This document shows, piece by piece, positions 38,232 through 46,019 of a stretch of 46,144 nucleotides of DNA. A program made the position numbers and the translations under genes. The number at the start of each line of letters is the position of its first letter. The first letter of the stretch is position 1. The stretch covers positions 1 to 46,144 of the forward strand of contig JAJZEC010000026.1 in assembly GCA_021805825.1 (NCBI GenBank), given 5' to 3'. This DNA comes from Pseudomonadota bacterium (GTDB lineage: Bacteria > Pseudomonadota > Gammaproteobacteria > Burkholderiales > Burkholderiaceae_C). Below the pieces are notes generated by a model, which saw nothing but the letters and a program-made list of their open reading frames with translations, was not told where the DNA came from and searched no databases.

Positions 38232-38430
38232 GCGTGGAGGCTGCGCACCCGCGAGCTTGCGCATGCGCGTCCAGGCTTCGGCTACCCGCGCATCACGGAC
38301 CGACTCCCCGACCCGCGGAACCGCGGCCGTACCGCGCCATGGCCTTCGTGCACCTTCAGGGCGCCAGCGGGAACAAGTTCCGGATCCTGACGGTGATCGA
38401 GGGCTTCCGAACTCCGCGGACTGACGTGAT
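38232..38430 (+). pseudogene. IS3-family transposase OrfB remnant
   Basis: Translated pieces match the integrase part of IS3-family OrfB: RTRELAHARPGFGYPRIT (the 'RELA..RPRFGYRRI' block) in one frame, and after a shift AMAFVHLQGASGNKFRILTV (the 'W.MDFV...GRKFR.LTVVD' block) in another. The pieces are frameshifted and truncated. No inverted repeats were identified. Confidence 0.55.
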
Positions 38431-38498
38431 GCATGGGCTCTTGCAGTCGCTCAGAAGAATCACCACTTCGCCCCTTTTCCGGCTTTCGCGGCACCCAT

Positions 38499-39437
38499 TC
38501 ACCTTTGCGCAAGCACACAGAAGGCCGGGCCATTCTGATGCTCGACGTCATCAAAGGCGATTTCAATCCTTGAAAATCCCAACTTCGACAGAAGTTCAAG
38601 CAGATCGCTTTTCTCGATCCAGTGAGAATAATCTTCCGGGCCGCCGCAGAAGCCAGACCACCCCAGCGCGTCACCGTATTGCTGCCTGACCACCCTGACG
38701 TCGAGACCTTCAAAACGGACGATATCCGGTCGCTTGTAGTTCCACTTGCCGCTCCTGATTTGCGACTCAAGCGCAGGATTCCACTTGCTCAAATCACTTT
38801 CGAAATAATGCGTCCATAAAAACATGCGATCACTGCATCTTGAGAATTTCTCAAGAAATCGCACCGGCTCGGTCATGTGGTACAAGACACCACTTGCACA
38901 AACCAGGTCAAAATTCGCTTCACCCGTATCGAGCTTGTTGAAATCCCCAAGCAGAAATCTGCTTCGCAACGAATACTGGTTCTTCACGATCAGACATCTC
39001 AGAAAGGCGCCGATATTTGCCTCAACGGACAGAACATCCGCACCCATCTTTTCCAGGAACAGCGTGTGCGCTCCTTCAAGCGGCCCGAGTTCGAGGATTC
39101 TCTGGTTTTCCAGAGTCATCTTCGACGCCAGCCATTCCATGCGAGGATCATTGGTTCCGTGGAAACTGCCCTGCGTCAGTCTTTCACCGTTCCGGCCTTC
39201 AAAGTAGGTGCTCCATACCCCATCAAGCAACTGGAACGGATTGATGTCTTCCGGCTTGTCGGAGCTGTATCTGGCCAACTCCCTGGCCAGTGCGTTGAAG
39301 GACTTCCTGTATGCTCTCTTTTCCTTCATTCCGAAATCAAGGTAATGCTTCGCCGGGTCAACACCCGCCGCCCGTACATCGGGATGCAACTCCAGATACA
39401 ACTCTGGATCAAAGTCTTCCGGCAATTTTGCGTTCAC
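38499..39437 (-). CDS. SAM-dependent methyltransferase with FDPELYL-type N-terminal motif
   Basis: 312-aa protein. The first 40 residues (FDPELYLELHPDVRAAGVDP...HYLDFG) match the short 'Y-x-x-x-x-PDV...A-x-x-HY' module found in surface polysaccharide and S-layer-associated proteins. A class I methyltransferase domain follows, with motif I ILELGPLEGAHT, DVLSVEAN and FDLVCASGVLYHM. It starts with GTG at 39437 behind AGGAAGG. The GC content is lower than in the core blocks, and IS3-type remnants lie on both sides, which suggests acquisition by transfer. The substrate is unknown; a surface glycan role is plausible. Confidence 0.82.
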   Translation of the reverse strand: MNAKLPEDFDPELYLELHPDVRAAGVDPAKHYLDFGMKEKRAYRKSFNALARELARYSSDKPEDINPFQLLDGVWSTYFEGRNGERLTQGSFHGTNDPRMEWLASKMTLENQRILELGPLEGAHTLFLEKMGADVLSVEANIGAFLRCLIVKNQYSLRSRFLLGDFNKLDTGEANFDLVCASGVLYHMTEPVRFLEKFSRCSDRMFLWTHYFESDLSKWNPALESQIRSGKWNYKRPDIVRFEGLDVRVVRQQYGDALGWSGFCGGPEDYSHWIEKSDLLELLSKLGFSRIEIAFDDVEHQNGPAFCVLAQR

Positions 39438-40089
39438 TTGGCCTTCCTGGATTCAGATCGCGCGACCCTCAGGGTTCCAAAGGGAAAATCCCTGCAAGGA
39501 TGCCCCGCTTCGTTGCGTGCATACGCACGCGCATTGCTACCGGCTGCAACCGTCGACCAGTGCACTGCTTCCGCTTCGGCGTTCCCCTCCCGACAGGATG
39601 TCGCCCCGCATGGTCTCCGGATCCTCGCCGAACCGCCGGGAGCCCAACCGAAGAGATCGGTGCGCAAGGAGGGATGCAGGCCGTGCCACCGGGCGTCACA
39701 AGCCATCAAGGGCAGCGCACGCATCCTCGCCATGCCGTGGATCGGAACAGCGCCTCCGACCTCGAGACGCGCAAGACCGCGCTCCCCGCGCGATCGGAGC
39801 AACCACGGTCTGCCGGATTGCAGCTTCGCGCCGGAATCGATGCGGCAGCGCAGATCGGATTTTCCCAGGCTTTTGATTTTCCTGGGTTTATGGCGGAAGC
39901 GGTGTGTGTCAGGGAAGCAACACAAGCTGCTCCAGGAGCTCTCTTTTCGTCTCACCGAAAAGTTTCGTACTCGGAAAGGTACCCGCTGGAGAGGCCCTGT
40001 TTTCAAGGCTCTCCGGGGCATAGTACCCGGTCAGGGGCTGGCATACCCTAGCCTTGAAAGCACTGGCCAGGACCCCAAGTCAACAGACC
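39438..40089. other. Gene-free spacer upstream of the methyltransferase
   Basis: About 650 bp without a supported gene. Frames on both strands overlap and lack protein-like composition. It may hold degraded insertion-sequence DNA, since an OrfA remnant begins at its right end. Confidence 0.4.
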
Positions 40090-40302
40090 ATGACAAGCCC
40101 GAGCAGGCGCGAATGGTGGAACCCCGAGACCCTGTCGCAGGAGATCGGCTGCACCGTGGAGTCGCTACATCTCTGGCTGCGTGACGGCGAGAAGGCCGAC
40201 ATCCCCAGCAACGACAAGGAGCGACTCCGCAGCTTCCTCGACGAAGTCTTGCGCCTCTCCGCGTTCAATCGTTGCGTCCCGCCCAGGGCCTTCGGTCCAG
40301 TA
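40090..40302 (+). pseudogene. IS3-family transposase OrfA remnant
   Basis: The frame MTSPSRREWWNPETLSQEIG followed by CTVESLHLWLRDGEKADIPS and ERLRSFLDEVLRL resembles the helix-turn-helix and leucine-zipper part of IS3-family OrfA ('IGCTAETLR.WVRQAE...ERLK.LE.E..EL'). The zipper is degraded and the match ends near 40302; about 330 bp further right (to 40635) I see no gene. It is a relic, not an active element. Confidence 0.45.
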
Positions 40303-40635
40303 CCAGCTGCCCCTCAGGAAGAACGACGTCGCAGGCTAGCCGAAGGAACTGTGGCTCGTGATGGGGACGCTGCGCCACGGCTGCTCACGTGCACGAGAAG
40401 TTGAGGCCAGCTAACTGCCCTACGCCACGTCGCACGAGCCGGTGCACGAGTTCCCGGAAAGCCTGCGCCAAGCCTGCGCAGCCGAGACAAGGAAAAAGGT
40501 AATGAGGGAAATTCCAAACTTAAGGGGCAACCCAAATATCGTCAAAACTATTACTTCCCTGATCACAAGATAATAGAAATTTGCAATCGCCTAGGCGCAA
40601 CATGGGACAAAGCGATGCCGCAGTCTAGCCAAAAA

Positions 40636-41679
40636 CTATTGAAACGATAAATTGAATCCGGGCGTTAGCCACTCCTCCCATACGCGGTCGACGGCTTCAA
40701 CCAACTCCTGATCAGCCCCCCGCTTAACGTAGTCGCGCAGCGAACTCATGCGCTCTAGCTGTTTCTGACGAGTCTGCGTCGGGCTCACGGTAGGGACTAC
40801 GGCTTCAATTTGCTCGATTATGGCGTCCCGATGTTCATCATCGAACACGCGTTCATCAAACGTAAACGCCATCGGCAAGCCGGAAATCTGCACACCCGGA
40901 AGACAGCGCAAAATGAATTTACTTAGCGCCTTGTCCTGCGTTATGAGAACCGACTCTCCTGCCGGCCGGAAGCCATTCTGCAGCAGGCTTCCCAATGCAT
41001 ACCAGAGGGACAGATCACCGACTCGATTCCGCAAGTAATTTTCGTCGAACTGACTCTCCCCCTTCCCACTACCATGAAGCGAAATGAAACTATTTAGGTA
41101 CGAGTAGGCGCTGTTGTCGTCCCCCACGAGGCGTACCTTCTGATTTTTCCGTAGGTAACTACCGAGGCAGCACAGCATGATGCAACCACTGAATATCGGA
41201 ACATCCTGCGACCTCAACTCAGCGAGCAGTTTCGCGGGAATACTGTCGCCCTTACGGGCTTTGACGATCCGATATAGGAGTACAACGTAGAGGTAAACAA
41301 GCATCCACTGCGTTTTCCAAGCTCGTTCGTTGCTTTCCAAACTGCGAGCTTGCGCTCTTGCGTAGCCAACTGGAAAGCAGAAACCTTCCGCGATGAACGG
41401 GGCCAGGAAATCGTTTATTCGCCCCTCTGCATTATCGCGAAAACTCGCATTCGACAGCCATTGCTCGACCCACGCCAAGGTGGGATTTAATGCAATTCCT
41501 CCCGTTACCTTTAATTTTAGGCCCCTAAGCCATTCTGAACGCACAACCGCGTTGTTGTCGAGAAATAACTCGTACGGACCTTGGCCTTTCTCCAAGTTTC
41601 GGAATGGCCAGACCATGGCATACCCGTCCCGCAAATTAATAATCCGGTTTTCGTATGGAATGTCCGCGACAGATATCAT
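40636..41679 (-). CDS. PIN-like candidate nuclease, unknown family
   Basis: 347-aa protein from ATG 41679 (a longer frame to 41766 is less likely). The pattern suggests a PIN-like fold: LFLDNNAVV (first Asp), then far downstream RVGDLSLWYALGSL (Asp) and VLITQDKALSKFIL (Asp before the last strand), the usual spacing logic of PIN metal ligands around an alpha-rich insert. No signal or membrane segment. The DNA has clearly lower GC and different codon use from the core, with a TTATTTTTCTTTC promoter-like upstream. This looks like an accessory gene, possibly a toxin or defence nuclease. The PIN assignment is my inference. Confidence 0.5.
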   Translation of the reverse strand: MISVADIPYENRIINLRDGYAMVWPFRNLEKGQGPYELFLDNNAVVRSEWLRGLKLKVTGGIALNPTLAWVEQWLSNASFRDNAEGRINDFLAPFIAEGFCFPVGYARAQARSLESNERAWKTQWMLVYLYVVLLYRIVKARKGDSIPAKLLAELRSQDVPIFSGCIMLCCLGSYLRKNQKVRLVGDDNSAYSYLNSFISLHGSGKGESQFDENYLRNRVGDLSLWYALGSLLQNGFRPAGESVLITQDKALSKFILRCLPGVQISGLPMAFTFDERVFDDEHRDAIIEQIEAVVPTVSPTQTRQKQLERMSSLRDYVKRGADQELVEAVDRVWEEWLTPGFNLSFQ

Positions 41680-41789
41680 TATTTTTCTTTCAAATCTATT
41701 ACCGCACGCACAAAACCTCGAATCACGAAATGAAAGTGCCCGCACTCCTTCATATTTTTTAGGCAAAATGACCAGTCTCGCGCGTTGCG

Positions 41790-42137
41790 CTACTTCCCCG
41801 TCGTGACGGTCGTCACGCCGTTGTCAGGGCGAAGCTGAACCGGTCCGGGATGTTCAACGCACTCGAATTGAATCGTTGCCCCACCTAGGCTGCTGCCTAC
41901 TCGAGGTTGCCGCAAGTTTTCCCCGATCAGCTGGAACTTGAGGCCCTTCTTTGCGCAAAAGGCATTCCCCTGAACCATCAAATCCTCGGCAAGCGTGCCG
42001 ACGTCCCCGAATGCCCCGGCGACGTTCGTCTTGGACATCAGGTAAGTGTTCGCGCCGATAGGGACGGGGTTTGTTGGGCTAGTTGTGCACCCAGTGAGCG
42101 CAACACCGAGAACTACGGCAAGCAGCAGATGTCGCAT
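41790..42137 (-). CDS. Small lipoprotein
   Basis: 115-aa protein with a signal sequence and lipobox (MRHLLLAVVLGVALTGC). The mature part contains NTYLMSKTNVAGAFGDVGTL and FCAKKGLKFQLIGENLR, a pattern seen in small envelope lipoproteins of unknown function. ATG 42137 follows GAGGTG. It is divergent from the recombination operon; one copy of the long structured repeat lies between their starts. Confidence 0.75.
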   Translation of the reverse strand: MRHLLLAVVLGVALTGCTTSPTNPVPIGANTYLMSKTNVAGAFGDVGTLAEDLMVQGNAFCAKKGLKFQLIGENLRQPRVGSSLGGATIQFECVEHPGPVQLRPDNGVTTVTTGK

Positions 42138-42222
42138 CACACCTCTCCCTCGATGAAATTTTCTCGAGTGTAGCGACACGCGAAGCGTGCGTCGCCGAGG
42201 AAAAGACGCTTCTTGATCAGGG

Positions 42223-42339
42223 GAGGAAGGCACTTCCCCCATCTATTCCTATAGGGGAAGCCGACAACCCCGAGAGCCGCAGAAACATTGGCTTCGCGAG
42301 GCACTTGCTGCCCACAGAAATTCGGAAATCCGTGGGCAG
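42223..42339. repeat. Structured 117-bp direct repeat, copy 1
   Basis: Matches 45666-45781 along its whole length, with blocks of exact identity (CATCTATTCCTATAGGGG, GCAGAAACATTGGCT, CTGCCCAC). On the plus strand it can fold into CTTCCCC/GGGGAAG and CTGCCCAC/GTGGGCAG hairpins. It lies between the divergent lipoprotein and recombination operons. It could be a regulatory RNA/DNA element or an attachment-type repeat. Confidence 0.8.
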
Positions 42340-42416
42340 TCACCTTCGAAATTTCCCCTGCTCCTTGGTACAAGAACCTTGAGGAATCCCCCTCGTCTCT
42401 TGACCAGGAGAACACC

Positions 42417-42506
42417 GTGTTCGACGCCCTTGTCGAAGCCCTGGCCGCAGCCGCAGCTGCAGCCGCCAAGGCTGCTCTGCAAGCCCTAGCCGAACTGCTG
42501 CGCTAG
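42417..42506 (+). CDS. 29-aa alanine-rich amphipathic micropeptide
   Basis: GTG 42417 follows an excellent ribosome binding site (AGGAG five bases before), and the frame ends at TAG 42506. The peptide begins MFDALVEALA, continues with eight Ala and one Lys, and ends in ALQALAELLR. It would form one amphipathic or membrane-associating helix. It is the first frame of the recombination operon, 92 bp before the DUF932 gene. It may be a leader peptide or a functional small protein. Confidence 0.55.
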   Translation: MFDALVEALAAAAAAAAKAALQALAELLR

Positions 42507-42598
42507 GTCTCTCCCCCCTCCCCCTCGCCTCGTCGCTTCCGAGTCGGTTTGCTTCGACCCGGCGACTTCGCTCGTCCCTACTTCCTGGAGAACCCGTC

Positions 42599-43534
42599 AT
42601 GCACCTCGTTCAAACCATGGCCTATGTCGGTGCCGAACCCTGGCACGGACTGGGCCAACGCCTTCAACCTCGCGAGCCCATCGAGGCCTGGCAACAAGCC
42701 GCCGGCATGGACTGGACCATCGAGTCCTCGCCTGTCCGCTTCTTCAACGGCTCCGAGACCCTGCACAGCTTCCCCGAGCAACTGGTGCTTCACCGCTCGG
42801 ACAACCACGCTCCCCTCGCAGTCGTGAGCCAGCGCTTCCAGGTCGTGCAGCCCCGAGAAATCCTGGAGTTCTACCGCGACCTCAGCGAAGTGTCCGGCTT
42901 CGAGCTGGAGACCGCGGGCGTCTTGAAGGGCGGCAAGAAGTTCTGGGCCCTGGCGCGCACCGGGCAGTCGGCCGTGCTCAAGGGCCACGATCAGGTCAAA
43001 GGCTACTTGCTGCTGGCCACCGCCTGCGACGGAACCTTGGCCACCACGGCGCAGTTCACGTCGGTCCGAGTCGTGTGCAACAACACGCTGCACATTGCCC
43101 TCGGTGACAACATGGGCGCAGTGAAGGTCAGCCATCGGTCCAGCTTCGACGCCGACGCTGTGAAGCGGCAGCTCGGCATTGCCGTCTCCAGCTGGGACAG
43201 CTTCTTGGTCCGCATAAAGGCCCTGTCCGAACGCAAGGTGAGCGACGCTCAGGCCGAAGCGTTCCTCGCCAAGGTACTCACCCTGCCCCAGCACGGGCAA
43301 GCCCCGCAGAAGCCCATTGCAGCGGTTCTGGAGCTATTCCAAGGCCATGGCAAGGGAGCGGAGCTGGCCTCGGCCAAGGGAACAGCGTGGGGTCTCGTCA
43401 ACGCGGTGACGGAGTACGCCGACCACAGCAAGCGAGCCCGCAGCACCGACCACCGACTGGACTCGGCGTGGTTTGGACCTGGTGCGCAGCTGAAGCAAGC
43501 AGCCTGGCAGGAGGCCTTGAAGCTCGTCTCGTAG
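42599..43534 (+). CDS. DUF932 phage/plasmid-like protein
   Basis: 311-aa protein of the DUF932 / TIGR03299 family. The typical N-terminus 'MAYVGAEPWHGLGQRL' and the core AVVSQRFQVVQPREILEFYRDL, TSVRVVCNNTL and VKVSHRSSFDADAVK are present. The family is found on plasmids, phages and conjugative elements near recombination genes; its biochemistry is unknown. ATG 42599 has CTGGAGAAC upstream, the same ribosome binding sequence as the YqaJ gene. First large gene of the operon. Confidence 0.88.
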   Translation: MHLVQTMAYVGAEPWHGLGQRLQPREPIEAWQQAAGMDWTIESSPVRFFNGSETLHSFPEQLVLHRSDNHAPLAVVSQRFQVVQPREILEFYRDLSEVSGFELETAGVLKGGKKFWALARTGQSAVLKGHDQVKGYLLLATACDGTLATTAQFTSVRVVCNNTLHIALGDNMGAVKVSHRSSFDADAVKRQLGIAVSSWDSFLVRIKALSERKVSDAQAEAFLAKVLTLPQHGQAPQKPIAAVLELFQGHGKGAELASAKGTAWGLVNAVTEYADHSKRARSTDHRLDSAWFGPGAQLKQAAWQEALKLVS

Positions 43535-43568
43535 CGCGTAACGACCGTTACGGCGTAACCAACCTGGC

Positions 43569-43600
43569 GCCCGGCCCAGCTCAGCGCTGCCCGGGCTTTT
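43569..43600 (+). terminator. Hairpin with T run between DUF932 and YqaJ genes
   Basis: GCCCGG pairs with CCGGGC, with an inner CAGC/GCTG stem, followed by TTTT. It could terminate or attenuate transcription after the DUF932 gene. A second small hairpin, CGTAAC/GTTACG (43537-43552), precedes it. Confidence 0.5.
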
Positions 43601-43619
43601 CCATTTCTGGAGAACGACC

Positions 43620-44606
43620 ATGCAACCCCAGCAACAACCTCGACCCAGGCCAGCACTTCGCCTGGTCTCCACCAACACCTTGAGCCGCGACGAGTGGCTG
43701 CAGGTTCGTCGGCGTGGCATTGGCAGCTCCGACGCTGCTGCTTCCGTGGGACTGAACCCCTACCAGTCGCAGCTCGAACTCTGGCTCGTGAAGACCGGAC
43801 GCGACAGCAACCTGCCGAAGGACGACCCCAATGACGAGAGCTCGCCCATGTATTGGGGAACGTTGCTCGAACCCATTGTGGCCGCCCACTACACCAAGCG
43901 CACTGGCCTGCGTGTACGCCGCGTCAACAGCGTGCTGCAACACCCTGAGCACCCCTGGCTGCTAGCCAACATCGACCGGGAGGTCCTGGGCTCGTCGGAG
44001 GTGAGCGTCCTGGAGTGCAAGACCGCAGGCATCAACGGCGCGAAGCTTTGGCGTGAAGGCGTTCCCGAGTACGTGCAGCTTCAGGTCCAGCACCAACTCG
44101 CTGTGACCGGCAAAGCAGCTGCTGACGTTGCCGTGCTGCTCGGGGGGCAGGAGTTGCAGGTTCACCGTGTGGTCCGTGATGACAAGCTCATTGCCCGCCT
44201 CATTGAGCTCGAAGCCAGGTTCTGGGCCTACGTCGAAGCGGACACGCCACCACCTGCAGACGGCTCGGACTCGGCTGCTCAGGCGCTGCAAGCCCTCTAC
44301 CCCTACGACAACGGGGCAACGGTCGACTTCAAGGCCGACACGAAGCTCAGCACCACGTTTTCCGACTGGCTCTCAATCAGGGCCAAGCGCGAAGAACTGG
44401 AGCAGCAGGAGGCCCAGTGCAAGGCCACATTGCAGCAAGCCATGGGTGACGCCACACGCGCGGAGTTCGAAGCCGGCGCCGTGAGCTGGAAGCGCAGCAA
44501 GGACAGCACCGTGTTGGACGTCGAAGCCTTGCTCAAGGCTCAACCCGAGTTGCTGCAGAAGTACCCGAAGACCCGCCCGGGAAGCCGGCGGTTCACGTTG
44601 CTCTGA
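43620..44606 (+). CDS. YqaJ-type viral recombinase nuclease
   Basis: 328-aa nuclease of the lambda-exonuclease-like YqaJ family. Catalytic signatures: RRGIGSSDAAASVGLNPY, YWGTLLEPIVAAHY (Glu), NIDREVLG (Asp) and VLECKTAG (Glu-x-Lys). It would resect double-stranded DNA ends for single-strand annealing recombination. ATG 43620 has CTGGAGAAC upstream. A RecT/Bet annealing partner is not visible in the window. Its neighbours are the DUF932 and Gp3-like genes, a set typical of integrative and conjugative elements. Confidence 0.92.
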   Translation: MQPQQQPRPRPALRLVSTNTLSRDEWLQVRRRGIGSSDAAASVGLNPYQSQLELWLVKTGRDSNLPKDDPNDESSPMYWGTLLEPIVAAHYTKRTGLRVRRVNSVLQHPEHPWLLANIDREVLGSSEVSVLECKTAGINGAKLWREGVPEYVQLQVQHQLAVTGKAAADVAVLLGGQELQVHRVVRDDKLIARLIELEARFWAYVEADTPPPADGSDSAAQALQALYPYDNGATVDFKADTKLSTTFSDWLSIRAKREELEQQEAQCKATLQQAMGDATRAEFEAGAVSWKRSKDSTVLDVEALLKAQPELLQKYPKTRPGSRRFTLL

Positions 44607-44620
44607 ACCAGGAGGAAGTC

Positions 44621-45496
44621 ATGATTGAAGGTCTCGCCATCACGCCGCCCGTGCTGGGGCGCATTTCCATTGGCAAGGTAGTCGAACGCAACGGTAAACG
44701 CCTACCGGAGAAGGACGATGAGTTCACGGTCACGAGCCTGGTCCAGGGCAAGGACGGCTGGGTACATCACCCCCTCGACGAAGTTCTGCGCAAGGCCTCG
44801 GCGGAGAAGAAGCTCAGGGCTCTGCCGGTGAAGGTCCTCTTCGCCGATCCCGACCTGAGCCTGCGAGCTGAGTACACCGCCTTCAACCGGCAAACGGGAA
44901 GACCCGTGTGTGCTGGCAACGGGCAGAGCTGCAAGCGCAGGACAGCGGAGGGGCTGGTCACGTTGCCCTGTCCGACGCCGGAGAACTGTGCGGTCGCAGA
45001 CGAGCTCGGGTGCAAGCCCTACGGGCGCCTGAACGTGCAGCTCGAAGGCCAGGAGGACGAGCTGGGAAGCTTCGTGTTCCGGACCACGGGGTACAACAGC
45101 ATTCGCACCCTGGCTGCCAGGCTGAAGTACTTCCAGGCACTCGCTGGGACAGCGCTTCCGTGTCTGCCGTTGACGCTCAAGCTTCGGGCCAAGAGTACGA
45201 CCCAGAGCCACCGGTCGGCGGTGTACTTCGTGGACCTCGTGGTGCGGGAAGGGCTGACGCTTGAGCAAGCGCTGCAGAAGGCCAAGGAGGAGAGCAGCGC
45301 TCGTGAAGCCGCGGGCTGGAACCAGGCCGCGTTGGACCAAGCTGCGCTCGACGGGCTGAAGAACGGAGCGTTCGAGGATAGCGAAGAAGAAGGCGAGGCG
45401 GTACTCGAGGAGTTCTACTCCGCGGGCCCTGCACAGCCAGCAACGACGCTGGCCGAGAAGCTCGAGGCCAAGGCTACCGCTGGGAGTGCGCCATGA
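44621..45496 (+). CDS. Gp3-like (recombination directionality factor-type) protein
   Basis: 291-aa protein resembling Gp3-like proteins, sometimes annotated as hydrolase or metal-binding. LPVKVLFADPDLSLRAEYTA is followed by a cysteine cluster (RPVCAGNGQSCKRR, LPCPTPENCAV, LGCKPYGRL) likely to bind zinc, then FVFRTTGYNSIRTLAARL. The acidic C-terminus is low complexity. ATG 44621 has AGGAGG six bases before and lies 14 bp after the YqaJ stop. It may steer a serine recombinase or support DNA recombination; the exact role is inferred. Confidence 0.7.
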   Translation: MIEGLAITPPVLGRISIGKVVERNGKRLPEKDDEFTVTSLVQGKDGWVHHPLDEVLRKASAEKKLRALPVKVLFADPDLSLRAEYTAFNRQTGRPVCAGNGQSCKRRTAEGLVTLPCPTPENCAVADELGCKPYGRLNVQLEGQEDELGSFVFRTTGYNSIRTLAARLKYFQALAGTALPCLPLTLKLRAKSTTQSHRSAVYFVDLVVREGLTLEQALQKAKEESSAREAAGWNQAALDQAALDGLKNGAFEDSEEEGEAVLEEFYSAGPAQPATTLAEKLEAKATAGSAP

Positions 45497-45606
45497 GAAC
45501 GACCGTGGAGAAGGTGGTCATGACCATTGCGGTGACCGTGGCGCTGGCAGTCGTCGGAGCTGTGCACCTACTGCTCGTGCTGCACCGGTGGGCAATCGGG
45601 TGGTGA
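45493..45606 (+). CDS. 37-aa single-pass membrane peptide
   Basis: ATG 45493 overlaps the previous stop codon (ATGA), so translation is coupled. The peptide has a basic/acidic start (MRTTVEKVV), one hydrophobic helix of about 22 residues (TIAVTVALAVVGAVHLLLVL) and the end HRWAIGW. It is followed at once by a terminator, so it is the last gene of the operon. No homolog is known to me. Confidence 0.6.
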   Translation: MRTTVEKVVMTIAVTVALAVVGAVHLLLVLHRWAIGW

Positions 45607-45612
45607 GTGTTG

Positions 45613-45636
45613 AAGGGGCTGACGCGGCCCCTTTTT
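45613..45636 (+). terminator. Rho-independent terminator of the recombination operon
   Basis: AAGGGGC (45613-45619) pairs with GCCCCTT (45627-45633) around a 7-nt loop; the T run continues from the stem to 45636. It lies 7 bp after the membrane peptide stop. Confidence 0.85.
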
Positions 45637-45665
45637 CGCTGCAGTGAAGGACGGCTGGCCAGGCA

Positions 45666-45781
45666 GAGGAATGCACTTCCCCATCTATTCCTATAGGGGA
45701 AGCGGAAGGGGCTGAGAGCAGCAGAAACATTGGCTCTGCGGGGTATTGGCTGCCCACGGAATTTTGGAAAAGTGTGGGTGG
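45666..45781. repeat. Structured 117-bp direct repeat, copy 2
   Basis: Second copy of 42223-42339, in the same orientation, 116 bp. In the right-hand stem the 3' arm reads GTGGGTGG instead of GTGGGCAG, so two pairs become G-U wobbles in plus-strand RNA but mismatches on the other strand. It lies 30 bp after the operon terminator, so it is upstream of whatever follows. Confidence 0.8.
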
Positions 45782-46019
45782 AGCGAAGACCTTTGGTCAG
45801 GGATACCGGCGGACCGAGGGCCTTGTCATCGGCCTGAGCGGGCGCTGGGCGCCACACGTCGTAGCGGCCGCCATGCGCTATCCAGCGGTCTCCGAGATCC
45901 AAGGCGCCATGTCCCGCCTGGCTGCAATCCTTCCCTGACTCAAGGCAACCCGCCTCCACGGTTCCCGGGGCGGTTCAGGGTCATCTGAGCGTCGCGGGTC
46001 GGTTTGGGGAGCTTGAGGG
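45782..46019. other. Spacer with a small open frame
   Basis: No firm gene. A 54-codon frame from GTG 45774 to TGA 45938 reads protein-like in its second half (LSGRWAPHVVAAAMRYPAVS) but has no ribosome binding site and may be the tail of a degraded gene. Confidence 0.25.

Noticed and set aside
42223-45781. The two long repeats as att sites of a small integrated unit
   Set aside because: No integrase lies between them and copy divergence is spread evenly; a regulatory or structural role is at least as likely, so I did not call an element.
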